Part shown: positions 26,460-34,905 of the stretch, in pieces
Layout: each line of letters starts with the position of its first letter
How positions within the stretch are numbered: the first letter of the stretch is position 1
Assembly: GCF_025351295.1 (NCBI RefSeq)
Contig: NZ_JANXWD010000097.1
Location: 26,318 to 90,317 of the forward strand
DNA length: 64,000 nucleotides
Direction: 5' to 3'
Source of the DNA: Phenylobacterium sp.
GTDB taxonomy: Bacteria; Pseudomonadota; Alphaproteobacteria; Caulobacterales; Caulobacteraceae
The notes under the pieces: model-generated
Told to the model about the DNA's origin: nothing
What the model saw: only the letters and a program-made list of their open reading frames with translations
The model's database searches: none
Position numbers and translations under genes: made by a program

Positions 26460-27460
26460 CGGCCGGCGACGTCCTGTTCGATGGCGCCGAAGATGGAGTG
26501 GCGGCGGGCGTCCATCATCTGGATCCGCACCCGGTCGCCGGCCTTGAGGAACGGCGTCCTGGCCGCACCACCCAGCAGGGTCTCCACCGTGCGCACCTCG
26601 GCCAGGCAGGAATAGCCGACCCCGCCGTCGGCGATCGGCTTGCCGGGTCCGCCGTCGGGGCCGCGGTTGGAGACGGTGCCCGAGCCTACGATCGTGCCGG
26701 CGCCGAGCGCCCGGGTCTTGGCGGCGTGGGCGATCAGGGTCCCGAAGTCGAAGGTCATGTCGACCCCGGCGTCGGCCTCGCCCAGCGGCTGGCCATTGAG
26801 CTCCACCTCCAGCCTGCCGTGCAGCTTGCCGTCCTTGAAGTTCGGCAGGGCGTCCGGCGTGACGGCGACCGGCGAGAAGGCGGAGGCGGGCTTGGACTGG
26901 AAGAAGCCGAAGCTCTTGGCCAGCTCGCCCGGGATCAGGTTGCGCAGCGAGACGTCGTTGCACAGCATCACCAGCCGGATGGCGGCCAGGGCCTGCTCGC
27001 GGCTGGCGCCCAGCGGCACATCGCCTGTGACCACCGCGATCTCGCCCTCCAGGTCGCAGCCCCAGGCCGGATCGGCCAGCGGGATCGGGTCGCGCGGCCC
27101 CAGGAACCCGTCCGAGCCGCCCTGGTACATCAGCGGATCGGTCCAGAAGCTGTCCGGCATGTCGGCGGCGCGCGCCTGGCGCACCAGCGCCACGTGGTTG
27201 ACATAGGCCGAGCCGTCCGCCCACTGGTAGGCGCGCGGCAGCGGGCTGGCGGCGTCATGCTCGTGGAAGCGGGCCTGCGGCACCGAGCCGTGCTCCAGGC
27301 TCTCGGCCAGGCCGCGCAGCTCGGGCTCGCAGCGCTCCCAGTCGTCCAGCGCCGCCTGCAGGGTCAGCGCGATGCGATCGGCCGGCGAGTACCAGGCGAG
27401 GTCGTTGGACACCACCACCAGGCGCCCATCCCGGCCCCCCTTCAACGACGCCAGCTTCAT
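26456..27460 (-). CDS. fahA: Fumarylacetoacetase (FAH family)
   Basis: A 334-aa enzyme of the bacterial FAH type, which splits fumarylacetoacetate to fumarate and acetoacetate, the last step of tyrosine catabolism. Metal-binding and core blocks are visible: CDLEGEIAVVTGDVPLG (an ExE-type ligand pair), VMLCNDVSLRNLIPGELAKSF, FQSKPASAFSPVAVTPD and TIVGSGTVSNRGPD. The context (hmgA, hpd) supports this role over other FAH-fold hydrolases. It overlaps the 94-aa gene upstream by 4 bases and marR downstream by 4. Confidence 0.92.
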   Translation of the reverse strand: MKLASLKGGRDGRLVVVSNDLAWYSPADRIALTLQAALDDWERCEPELRGLAESLEHGSVPQARFHEHDAASPLPRAYQWADGSAYVNHVALVRQARAADMPDSFWTDPLMYQGGSDGFLGPRDPIPLADPAWGCDLEGEIAVVTGDVPLGASREQALAAIRLVMLCNDVSLRNLIPGELAKSFGFFQSKPASAFSPVAVTPDALPNFKDGKLHGRLEVELNGQPLGEADAGVDMTFDFGTLIAHAAKTRALGAGTIVGSGTVSNRGPDGGPGKPIADGGVGYSCLAEVRTVETLLGGAARTPFLKAGDRVRIQMMDARRHSIFGAIEQDVAGR

Positions 27461-27741
27461 ACGATACTCCCATCCCCGGGTTCGCGCGGCATGAGCCGAG
27501 TATGGCGCACCCCGTCTTCATAGGCCCGGGCCTCATAGACGGTCACCTCGACCCGGATGTCACCACCCGTCTCGCCTTCCCAGAGGTAGGCGCGCTCGAA
27601 ACAGACCTCGCGGCCTTCCGGCGTGAAGCCCTCGAAGGTGTCGCCCCACGGCGTCAGCTTGGCTAGCGCCGCCCAGCCGAGGTCCATGGCCCGGTCGATC
27701 TCCTCGTCCGCCGCGGCGGTGAGGTCCTCCTGCTGGCTCAT
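27457..27741 (-). CDS. Small hypothetical protein between hmgA and fahA
   Basis: A 94-aa acidic protein: an N-terminal helix (EDLTAAADEEIDRAMDLGWAALAKL), then a beta-rich part (DTFEGFTPEGREVCFERAYLWEGETGGDIRVEVTVYE) and RLMPREPGDGSIV. It overlaps both neighbours by 4 bases, so it is translated as part of the homogentisate operon. Maleylacetoacetate isomerase, the missing step between hmgA and fahA, is a ~210-aa GST-fold enzyme and this protein is not one. Role unknown, perhaps accessory to the pathway. Confidence 0.75.
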   Translation of the reverse strand: MSQQEDLTAAADEEIDRAMDLGWAALAKLTPWGDTFEGFTPEGREVCFERAYLWEGETGGDIRVEVTVYEARAYEDGVRHTRLMPREPGDGSIV

Positions 27742-28871
27742 CCGCCCTTCCAGCTGTCGACGTAGGCCGGGTTCTCCACCGAGGCGGCGGCGTCGCCGAC
27801 GTCCAGCGGGTCGCGGGTGTCGATCATGACGGCGTATTCGTCGGTGGCGGCCTTGGGCTGCACCAACATGTTCTTCAACGCCTTGGGATGAGGGCCGTGG
27901 GTGAAGCCGCTGGGATGGAACGTCATCATCCCGGCCTCGATGTGGTCGCGGCTGAAGAAGTCGCCGGCGTGGTAGAACAGCACCTCGTCGTAGTCGTCGT
28001 TGTTGTGGAAGAACGGCACCTTCAGCGCGCCCGGATCGGTCTCGAAGGGCCGGGGCGCGAAGGTGCAGACCACGAACCGGTCGCTGACGAAGGTCGAGTG
28101 GACGCTGGGCGGCAGGTGATAGCGGTGGCTCGACACCGGCCGGATGTCGGCGACGTTCAGGCGCACCGGCGCCAGGTCGCCGTGCCAGCCGACGGCGTCC
28201 AGCGGATTGTAGCCGAAGGTAACGGTAGAGACCTGGCCGCGCTTCTTGACCTCGACGCGATAGTCGCCCGCCAGGTCCTGGTGCGCCCGAAAGGCGGCAT
28301 CCATGGCGGGAGTCTCCAGCATGGCCGGGTCGAACTGGGCGTGGCCGCCCATCAGGCCGCGGTCGGGCAGCTTATAGTGGGTGTTGATCGCCTCGATCAT
28401 CAGGATCGCGGTGGGGCTGGCGGGGCTTAGCCGCCACATGGTGCCGCGCGGCAGATAGAGGTAGTCGCCGGGGCGATAGGCCATCCGGCCGTAGTCGCAG
28501 AACAGCTCACCATCCCCCTGGTGGACGAACAGCAGCTGGTCGCCGTCGGCGTTGCGGGCCAGGGCCGGCATGGCCTGCGCCAGCTTCCAGAACCGCACCT
28601 CCACGGCCTTGTTCAGCAGCACCACGCCCGCCGACCACGGCGACGGCTCGGCGGCGTTCAGCCGGTTCAGGTCGAAGGCGCGCGGGCGCAAGGGGCCCTC
28701 GAAGCTGGTCCAGCCGGTGGGCGGCCGGCGATGGTGCAGGAAGGCGGCGGGGCCGAAGAAGCCTTCCTTCGACACCTCGCGCTCATAGGTGCCTTCCGGG
28801 AGGTCGGCATGGGCCTGGCGCGAATGCGTGCCCTCAGCGCCGCGGATCGGGATCCAGTCGCCCTTCGTCAT
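27738..28871 (-). CDS. hmgA: Homogentisate 1,2-dioxygenase
   Basis: A 377-aa iron(II) dioxygenase of the cupin type that opens the homogentisate ring to maleylacetoacetate. It shows FLHHRRPPTGW, GELFCDYGRMAYRPGDYLYLPRGT, VGWHGDLAPVRLNV, PFFHNNDDYDEVLFYHAGDF (Fe ligands His and Glu) and the HPSGFTHGPHPKA block with the last His ligand. It is shorter than the ~430-aa classical form, consistent with a compact bacterial version. It lies one base after the asparaginase gene and overlaps the 94-aa gene by 4 bases. Confidence 0.93.
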   Translation of the reverse strand: MTKGDWIPIRGAEGTHSRQAHADLPEGTYEREVSKEGFFGPAAFLHHRRPPTGWTSFEGPLRPRAFDLNRLNAAEPSPWSAGVVLLNKAVEVRFWKLAQAMPALARNADGDQLLFVHQGDGELFCDYGRMAYRPGDYLYLPRGTMWRLSPASPTAILMIEAINTHYKLPDRGLMGGHAQFDPAMLETPAMDAAFRAHQDLAGDYRVEVKKRGQVSTVTFGYNPLDAVGWHGDLAPVRLNVADIRPVSSHRYHLPPSVHSTFVSDRFVVCTFAPRPFETDPGALKVPFFHNNDDYDEVLFYHAGDFFSRDHIEAGMMTFHPSGFTHGPHPKALKNMLVQPKAATDEYAVMIDTRDPLDVGDAAASVENPAYVDSWKGG

Positions 28872-28872
28872 C

Positions 28873-29877
28873 TCAGGTCTCGTCCTTGTAGACGCCCACG
28901 ACCAGCGACTGGCCGTCGGCGATGCGGGCGCGGTACATGCCCGAGGTGTTGAAGCTCCAGGCCATCTGGCCGTCCGGGGCCACGGCGATGACGCCGCCGT
29001 CCCCGCCCAACGCGGCCAGGTCGCCCTGGATCACCTGGTCGGCGGCCGCCTGCAGCGACAGGCCCTTGTGCTGCACCAGGGCGCAGATCTCGTGGGCGAC
29101 GCCGAGGCGGATGAAGTATTCGCCCGCGCCGGTGCAGGAGACCGCGCAGGCCTTGTCCGAGGCATAGGTCCCGGCGCCGATGATCGGGCTGTCGCCCACC
29201 CGGCCCCAGCGCTTGGCCGAGGCGCCGCCGGTCGAGGTGCCGGCCGCCACATGGCCATGGACGCCCAGGGCCACGACGCCGACCGTGCCGTGCTTGCCCT
29301 CCTCGTGCACCAGGGCCGCGCGGGCCGAGGGGTCTTCGGGCGCGCCCAGCGGCCGCGGCGGGATCGGCAGGCCCAGCTTCGAGAGCCCCCGCTCCAGCGC
29401 CCGCCAGCGGCGCTCGGTGAAGAAATAGGCCGGGTCCACCTGCTCCAGACCCTGGCTGCGGGCGAAGGCGTCGGCGCCCTCCCCGCCCAGCATCACATGG
29501 GCCGAGCCCTCGATCACCGCGCGCGCCGCCGAGATCGGATGCCGCGTGGTGGTGACGCCCGCCACCGCGCCGGCGGCCAGGGTCGCGCCTTCCATAATCG
29601 AGGCGTCCAGCTCGTTGCGGCCCTCGGCGGTGAAGGCGGCGCCGCGCCCGGCATTGAACAGCGGGTCGTCCTCCAGCAGCCGGATCGCGGCCTCGACGGC
29701 GTCCATCGCCGCGCCGCCGGATCGCAGCACGGCCGCGCCCGCCTGGGCCGCCGCCGCCATGGCCTGGCGATAGGCGGCGTCCTGCTCGGGCCGCAGATCG
29801 CCGCGCGCGATGGCGCCCGCGCCGCCGTGCGCGACGAGGGCCCAGGTTGGGCGGACGGTGAGCGCCTCAGCGGCCAT
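28873..29877 (-). CDS. Isoaspartyl peptidase / plant-type L-asparaginase
   Basis: A 334-aa Ntn hydrolase precursor. The start VAHGGAGAIARG, then DDPLFNAGRGAAFTAEGRNELDASIM and the self-cleavage site EGKHGTVGVVALGVHGHVAAGTS, where the Thr of HGTVG becomes the N-terminal nucleophile of the beta chain. GAGEYFIRLGVAHEIC and NTSGMYRARI complete the family pattern. It hydrolyses L-Asn or isoaspartyl dipeptides. It is directly upstream of hmgA on the same strand with almost no gap, which is unusual for a tyrosine-catabolic operon. Confidence 0.92.
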   Translation of the reverse strand: MAAEALTVRPTWALVAHGGAGAIARGDLRPEQDAAYRQAMAAAAQAGAAVLRSGGAAMDAVEAAIRLLEDDPLFNAGRGAAFTAEGRNELDASIMEGATLAAGAVAGVTTTRHPISAARAVIEGSAHVMLGGEGADAFARSQGLEQVDPAYFFTERRWRALERGLSKLGLPIPPRPLGAPEDPSARAALVHEEGKHGTVGVVALGVHGHVAAGTSTGGASAKRWGRVGDSPIIGAGTYASDKACAVSCTGAGEYFIRLGVAHEICALVQHKGLSLQAAADQVIQGDLAALGGDGGVIAVAPDGQMAWSFNTSGMYRARIADGQSLVVGVYKDET

Positions 29878-29896
29878 CAGCCACCGCTCCCAAGAT

Positions 29897-30021
29897 CGTC
29901 ATGGCCAGGCCTGTCCCGGCCACCCATGATCGCAGGCGGCGCAGGCTTTTCAACGGCGCCGCCGCGTCCCGGCTGACCAACGCGGAGATCCTGGGTGGCC
30001 GGGACAAGCCCGGCCATGACG
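29897..30021. repeat. Long inverted repeat (CGTCATGGCC type) between hpd and asparaginase genes
   Basis: The arms 29897-29926 (CGTCATGGCC...CCACCCA) and 29992-30021 (TGGGTGG...GGCCATGACG) are complementary at 28 of 30 positions, enclosing 65 bases with GGCGGCGCAGGC and GCGCCGCCG. It lies in the space between hpd and the asparaginase gene, on a transcript they might share. It could form a large cruciform or RNA hairpin that attenuates read-through. Confidence 0.8.
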
Positions 30022-30045
30022 AGCCGGACGGTGTGGACAAGCGAG

Positions 30046-31143
30046 CTAGTCCTTCGCCGGCAGCACGCCGCGGCGGATCTGGTCCAGTTCGATGGACTCG
30101 AACAGGGCCTTGAAGTTGCCCTCGCCGAAGCCCTCGTTGCCCTTGCGCTGGATCAGCTCGAAGAAGATCGGGCCGATCATGTTCTCGGTGAAGATCTGCA
30201 GCAGCAGGCCCTGGCCCTCGCTGGGCGCCCCGTCGATCAGGATCCTGTCGGCCTGCAGCCGCTGGACGTCCTCGCCGTGGCCGGGGAGGCGCGTCTCGAT
30301 GCCGTCGAAATAGGCGTCGATGGTGTCCTGGAACTTCACCCCGCGGTCGCGCATGGTCTCGACCGATTCGTAGATGTCGCCGACGCCCAGGGCCACGTGC
30401 TGGATGCCCTCGCCCTTGTAGTCCTTGAGGAACTCCTCGATCTGCGAGTGCTCGTCACGGCTCTCGTTCAGCGGGATGCGGATCTTGCCGCAGGGGCTGG
30501 TCATGGCCTTGGAGACCAGGGCCGTCTGCTTGCCCTCGATGTCGAAGTAGCGGACCTCGCGAAAGTTGAAGATCCGCTCGTAGAAGTCCGCCCAGGTGGC
30601 CATCTGGCCGCGGTGGACGTTGTGGGTCAGGTGGTCGAGGTAGGTCAGGCCGACCTCATTCTTCGCCCGCTGCTCCTCTGTGCCCGGGATCGGGACGAAG
30701 TCGACATCGTAGATCTCCTGCGCCCCATAGCGGTCGACCAGGTAGAGGTTCGAGCCGCCGATCCCCTCGATGGCCGGGATGTTCAGCTCCATCGGCCCGA
30801 CCGGCCCCACGACCGCCTTGGCCCCGCGCTCGACGGCCAGCGTCAGGGCCCTGGCGGCGTCGCGGACGCGGAAGGCCATGGCGTTGGCCGAGGGGCCGTG
30901 GATGTCGCGGAAGGCGGCGGCCTGGCCGGACGGCTCCATGTTGAGGATGAAGTTGATGTCGCCCTGGCGGAACCGAAGCACGTGCTTGGAGCGGTGCCTC
31001 GAGACGGCGGTGAAGCCCATCTTTTCGAACAGGTCCTTCAGCCGCTCCGGCTCGGGCGAGGTGAACTCCACGAACTCGAAGCCGTCGGTGCCCAACGGAT
31101 TGTCGAACAGGTCGCGGCTGGCAGGTGCGATCTCAGAGTCCAT
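30046..31143 (-). CDS. hpd: 4-Hydroxyphenylpyruvate dioxygenase
   Basis: A 365-aa non-heme Fe(II) dioxygenase that converts 4-hydroxyphenylpyruvate to homogentisate, feeding hmgA. It has the N-terminal VOC-fold half (TDGFEFVEFTSPEPERLKDLF) and the catalytic half with the Fe ligands: His in LDHLTHNV, His in GIQHVALGVGD and Glu in GPIFFELIQRKGNEGFGEGNF. The end GNFKALFESIELDQIRRGVL is typical of bacterial HPPD. ATG at 31143; the palindrome at 31169-31186 lies 26 bases upstream. Confidence 0.96.
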   Translation of the reverse strand: MDSEIAPASRDLFDNPLGTDGFEFVEFTSPEPERLKDLFEKMGFTAVSRHRSKHVLRFRQGDINFILNMEPSGQAAAFRDIHGPSANAMAFRVRDAARALTLAVERGAKAVVGPVGPMELNIPAIEGIGGSNLYLVDRYGAQEIYDVDFVPIPGTEEQRAKNEVGLTYLDHLTHNVHRGQMATWADFYERIFNFREVRYFDIEGKQTALVSKAMTSPCGKIRIPLNESRDEHSQIEEFLKDYKGEGIQHVALGVGDIYESVETMRDRGVKFQDTIDAYFDGIETRLPGHGEDVQRLQADRILIDGAPSEGQGLLLQIFTENMIGPIFFELIQRKGNEGFGEGNFKALFESIELDQIRRGVLPAKD

Positions 31144-31168
31144 GGCAGAGTCTCCGTCGGAAGCAATT

Positions 31169-31186
31169 TAGTATCACTTGAAACTA
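31169..31186. promoter_or_regulatory. Operator-like palindrome upstream of hpd
   Basis: TAGTATCACTTGAAACTA forms two 8-base half-sites (TAGTATCA and TGAAACTA) that match at 7 of 8 positions around a 2-base centre. It is the most AT-rich stretch nearby and sits where a repressor would block the hpd promoter. The size and symmetry fit a MarR-type operator. The marR gene at the end of the same gene group is the likely cognate regulator (inference). Confidence 0.65.
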
Positions 31187-31378
31187 GTTTGCGGTAGCGC
31201 GATTTGGATCGGAGTGCGATGCGAGCGGCTGGCCGCGTTGGCCATAACGTCGCTCGACGAACACACGTTGCCAAGCTTGCAATCGCGACTAGAGTGGCGA
31301 TGTCTTCGCAACCTTGGGGGAGGCGGGACGATCGCGGCCTCGTGCCCTGGGCGCCCCGGCCGATGCACGGAGGCGACC

Positions 31379-32572
31379 ATGAATTTCAAAGCGATCGCAG
31401 GCTGGGCCGCGGCGTTGCTGCTCCTGGGCGCGGGGCACGCGAACGCGGTGGTGAAACCCGATCCGGCGCCGCCGATGAACGCGCCGGACGCCTTCGCCTG
31501 GAAGCTGTTCCTGGTGGCGAACGCGCCGGCGGGCGGGACCAGGTCGACCTTCGAGACCTGGGCCAGCGACACCGACACCTTCCGGCCGAACCCGGTCTTC
31601 CCGACCACGGCGACGCCGCTCTCGCTGCACCCGCCGGCCCTGCAGCAGTCGATCCTCTCCGGGTTGCAGGCCGCCGGCCAGCCGTTGCCACAGGTGCCGC
31701 CGGGCGCCGGGGCGCTGGAAGAGACGCGGCGCAACAAGGCCACGTTCGACTTCATCGTGAAGAACAAGCTGTTCTCGATCTCCGGCCTCAAGGCCGGCTT
31801 CGGCAAGGACTTTTCCTTCCCGCTGGACGCGGTCGAGGTGAAGGCCAACTGGATCGCGCTCACCGACGTGCCGGTCTTCAGCGGCAACCGGGTCAGCGTC
31901 GCCGACGCGCCGAAATTCTTCCACGTCAACACCGGGACCGACGGCAAGAAGTACGCCCTGGTCTCCATGCACGTGATCTCCAAGGCCACGCCCAACTGGA
32001 CCTGGGCGACCTTCGAGAGCGAGTTCAACCCCGGCCGCTGCGCCATCCTGGGCTGCCGCGACAGCTTCGGGGCGACCACGGCCTATGTGCCGCCGAACGC
32101 CAACGGCTCGAAGGCCTACGGACCCTGCGCCAAGACGCCGGCGCTGGCGGCGCTGATCGTCAAGGCCAAGCTGGAGGCGGCCTACACGCACTACTGCCTG
32201 AAGGGCTCGCAGGTCGACTTCACCGACAACACCGGCCTCAATGTGCGACTGGGCAACTCGGTGACCGAGGACGGCTTCGTCGACTCCTCGTCCTGCATGA
32301 CCTGCCATTCGCGCTCCGCCTGGGCCCCCAACGGGACCGCCACCTCGCAGGCCGGCTTCCTGAGCTTCAGCCCGCTCCGGGCGCCCGTGGGTCCGATCGA
32401 TCCGCACTGGTACTGGACCAGCCTGCCGACCCCGCCGAACCGGCCGACGCCGCCCGCCGCCGGGGCGACCCGCACCGGGACCTCCGCGGACTTCGTCTGG
32501 TCGATCGCCTTCTGCGCCTATGACGACACCGACCCCGCGCATCCCAAGCCCTCGCCTTGCACCGGCAAGTAG
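31379..32572 (+). CDS. Exported protein with one CxxCH motif, hypothetical cytochrome-like
   Basis: A 397-aa protein with a Sec signal peptide (MNFKAIAGWAAALLLLGAGHANA). The mature chain starts with APDAFAWKLFLVANAPA, has NWIALTDVPVFSGNRVSV and YALVSMHVISKATPNWTWATFE, several Cys (CAILGCRDSFG; CAKTP; HYCLKGS) and one heme-c-like site SSCMTCHSRS near residue 308. One heme is possible; the other Cys may form disulfides. GGAGG (31369-31373) precedes the ATG. The gene overlaps the sedolisin gene by 53 bases. Similar secreted proteins are uncharacterised. Confidence 0.8.
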   Translation: MNFKAIAGWAAALLLLGAGHANAVVKPDPAPPMNAPDAFAWKLFLVANAPAGGTRSTFETWASDTDTFRPNPVFPTTATPLSLHPPALQQSILSGLQAAGQPLPQVPPGAGALEETRRNKATFDFIVKNKLFSISGLKAGFGKDFSFPLDAVEVKANWIALTDVPVFSGNRVSVADAPKFFHVNTGTDGKKYALVSMHVISKATPNWTWATFESEFNPGRCAILGCRDSFGATTAYVPPNANGSKAYGPCAKTPALAALIVKAKLEAAYTHYCLKGSQVDFTDNTGLNVRLGNSVTEDGFVDSSSCMTCHSRSAWAPNGTATSQAGFLSFSPLRAPVGPIDPHWYWTSLPTPPNRPTPPAAGATRTGTSADFVWSIAFCAYDDTDPAHPKPSPCTGK

Positions 32573-33674
32573 GCGCCGCGCGCGCCGCAAGACCCGCCCC
32601 GTCGTGAGCGAGGCGCCGGACGACCTGGGCTGGTGGCCGGCCCGGGTGGCCGCCCACTACGGCCTGCCGGCGGACCGCGACGCCACGGGCCAGTGCGTCG
32701 GCGTGATCGCCGCGGGCGGCGGCTTCGACCCGGCCGACCTGGAGGCGGCCGCCGCGGCGGGCGGCGGGTCCGCGCCGCGCGTCCTGGTCCGCCGCGGCGT
32801 CAACAGCCCCGGGCAGGATCCCCGCGCCGACGAGGAGCTCGCCCTCGACCTGCAGGTGCTGGCCGCCGCGGCCCCGGGGGCCGTCCTGGCGGTCTATTTC
32901 GCCGCCCAGGCGATCGCCGACATCGGCCCGGCGATCGCCGCCGCCGTGGCCGATGCGGTGGCGCGGCCCCGTGTGCTGGTGGTCTGCTGGGGCAGTTCGG
33001 AGGACACCTGGCCGGACGCGGCCATCGCGGCGACCGAGGCGGCGCTGGCGCAGGCCGCGCGGCAGGACATCTCGGTGGTCGTGGCCTCCGGCGACTTCCT
33101 GGCCTCGGCCGGGTTCGCCGGACAGGCCCACGTGTTCTATCCCGCCGCCAGCCCGCAGGTGCTGGCCTGCGGCGGCACCGACCTGGTGTTCGACGCCGCC
33201 GGCCAGCTCACCGGCGAGCAGGTCTGGAACGAGCCGATGCAGCGGCGCGGCACAGGCGGCGGGATCAGCGGCAAGTTCCCGCCGCCGGACTATCAGCGGG
33301 GGCTCGCCCTGCCTGCTTCCGCGGTGGCCGGCGCCGGCCCCGGACGCGGCGTGCCCGACGTCGCCGCCCTGGCCGGGCCGTCGCCCGGCTGGCGCATCCG
33401 GGTCGGCGGCCAGGACCGGGTCAGCGGCGGCACCAGCGCCGCCGCGCCGCTGTGGGCCGCCATCCTGGCGCTGGCCAACGCCCGGCGCGCCCGGCCGATC
33501 GGCGCGCCGCACCGGCTGCTGTACGCCCGGCCGGACCTGCTGCGCGGCATCGTCCAGGGCGACAATCGCGTGCTGGAGGTCGGCTATGACGCCAACGCCG
33601 GCTGGAACGCCTGCACCGGGCTGGGCGTCCCCATCGGCGCGGCCCTGCTGGCGGCGCTGATCGCCGCCGACTGA
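32520..33674 (+). CDS. Sedolisin (S53) family serine-carboxyl peptidase
   Basis: A 384-aa protein whose core matches sedolisins. Acid pair: DEELALDLQV (Glu and, four residues on, Asp). Oxyanion Asp: VVVASGDFLASAG. Nucleophile Ser: VSGGTSAAAPLWAAIL (SGTSAAAP). The C-terminal Ca2+-type loop is seen in GYDANAGWNACTGLG. There is no ~190-aa propeptide and no signal peptide; the N-terminus is Arg/Lys-rich (RRRARRKTRP). The ATG at 32520 overlaps the previous gene by 53 bases; a GTG at 32604 is an alternative start. Such enzymes work at acid pH, so a cytosolic form would be odd. Confidence 0.8.
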   Translation: MTTPTPRIPSPRLAPASRRRARRKTRPVVSEAPDDLGWWPARVAAHYGLPADRDATGQCVGVIAAGGGFDPADLEAAAAAGGGSAPRVLVRRGVNSPGQDPRADEELALDLQVLAAAAPGAVLAVYFAAQAIADIGPAIAAAVADAVARPRVLVVCWGSSEDTWPDAAIAATEAALAQAARQDISVVVASGDFLASAGFAGQAHVFYPAASPQVLACGGTDLVFDAAGQLTGEQVWNEPMQRRGTGGGISGKFPPPDYQRGLALPASAVAGAGPGRGVPDVAALAGPSPGWRIRVGGQDRVSGGTSAAAPLWAAILALANARRARPIGAPHRLLYARPDLLRGIVQGDNRVLEVGYDANAGWNACTGLGVPIGAALLAALIAAD

Positions 33675-33752
33675 CGCGGACGGCGACGAGGGAACGAGAC
33701 AAGCCGCCCAACCCTTGCTAGCTGGACAGACACGCCTCCCGCCTGGATCGAC

Positions 33753-34313
33753 ATGCTGCGTAAAACCTACGACTGGGTCATGGGCCTGGCCGCCTCGCCC
33801 CGCGCCCCCCTGGCCCTCGGCGCCCTGGCGTTCTGCGAGGGGGTGTTCTTCCCGATCCCGCCCGACGTGCTGTTGATGCCGATCGTGCTGGGCGACCGGG
33901 CGCGGGCGCTGCGCTATGCGGCGATCTGCACGGTCTGTTCGATCCTGGGCGGCTGTGTCGGCTACTCGATCGGCTTCTTCCTGCAGCCGGTGGGGGTGTG
34001 GCTGCTGTCGCTGACCGGCGGCAGCTTCGAATCGTTCCAGGCTTGGTACGGCCGGTGGGGCGCGCTGCTGATCGCCATCCCGATCCCCTACAAGATCACC
34101 GCCATCGCCTCGGGCCTGGCCAAGCTGGACTTCCGGCTGTTCATCGGGATGTCGATCCTGGTGCGCGGCCTGCGCTTCTCGCTGGAGGCGGTGCTGCTGA
34201 AAATCTACGGCGAGCCGATCCGCGCCTTCGTGGAGAAGCGGCTGGCACTGATGGCCAGCGCCGGGGCCGTGGCGCTGGTCGGCCTGGTCATGGCGCTCAA
34301 GTTCGCGCTTTGA
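33753..34313 (+). CDS. VTT/SNARE-associated (DedA/YqaA-like) membrane protein
   Basis: A 186-aa membrane protein of the VTT domain family. It shows ALAFCEGVFFPIPPDVLLMPIVLGD (the re-entrant E...F-P-IPPD motif), GGCVGYSIGFFLQPVG, and IAIPIPYKITAIASGLAKLDFRLF. About five helices. Members move or sense phospholipids; the YqaA/YkoX group is uncharacterised. It precedes dsbB by 55 bases on the same strand. Confidence 0.88.
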   Translation: MLRKTYDWVMGLAASPRAPLALGALAFCEGVFFPIPPDVLLMPIVLGDRARALRYAAICTVCSILGGCVGYSIGFFLQPVGVWLLSLTGGSFESFQAWYGRWGALLIAIPIPYKITAIASGLAKLDFRLFIGMSILVRGLRFSLEAVLLKIYGEPIRAFVEKRLALMASAGAVALVGLVMALKFAL

Positions 34314-34368
34314 CGGTTCGCCGCCCAAAACGTCGCACCCGCCGCGCGGCCACGCTATAGAGGTGCGA

Positions 34369-34881
34369 ATGCAGCAGATCCTGCGCCCCTTCCTCGACCG
34401 CTGGCGGCTCTGCGCGGTGCTGGTCGCCGCCGCCATGCTGGCCACCGCCCACGCCTTCGAGACCTTCGGCGGCTATGCGCCCTGCATGCTCTGCCTGCGC
34501 CAGCGCGAGGTCTATTGGGCGATCCTGGCCCTGGGGCTGGCGTTCATGATCCTGGTGCGGACGCCCGGCGGGCCGCGCTGGCGGGCGGCGACCTGCTGGG
34601 TGCTGGCCCTGGCGTTCGCGCTGAGCTGCGCGATCGCGGTCTATCACGCCGGGGCGGAGTGGAAATTCTGGCCGGGGCCGCAGTCGTGCTCCGGGACCCG
34701 CGCCGTCAGCCTGGCCGACATGCAGGCGTTCATTGGCGGGGCGAAGTTCAAGCCGCCGTCCTGCGAGGACGCCGCCTGGCGGATGCTGGGGATCTCGATG
34801 GCCGGCTACAACGCCGCGATCTCGCTGGTCCTGGCGGCCCTGAGCGGGCTGGCCGCGATCCGCGAGCACGGCAAGCGATGA
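34369..34881 (+). CDS. dsbB: Disulfide bond formation protein DsbB
   Basis: A 170-aa four-helix inner-membrane quinone-linked oxidase that reoxidises DsbA. The first periplasmic loop has the GGYAPCMLCLRQREVYW motif with Cys39 and Cys42. The second loop has a Cys pair (QSCSGT and KPPSCEDAAW). Helices are seen at 12-30, 48-62, 70-90 and 145-165. The ATG at 34369 follows GAGG by 5 bases; a GTG at 34363 would add two residues. DsbA is not in the window. The upstream secreted Cys-rich proteins would need such oxidation. Confidence 0.92.
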   Translation: MQQILRPFLDRWRLCAVLVAAAMLATAHAFETFGGYAPCMLCLRQREVYWAILALGLAFMILVRTPGGPRWRAATCWVLALAFALSCAIAVYHAGAEWKFWPGPQSCSGTRAVSLADMQAFIGGAKFKPPSCEDAAWRMLGISMAGYNAAISLVLAALSGLAAIREHGKR

Positions 34882-34905
34882 GCCCGGGTCCATGAGGCGA
34901 GCACG

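Noticed and set aside
27457..27741. The 94-aa gene as maleylacetoacetate isomerase
   Set aside because: The size (94 aa versus ~210 aa) and lack of GST-fold motifs exclude it.
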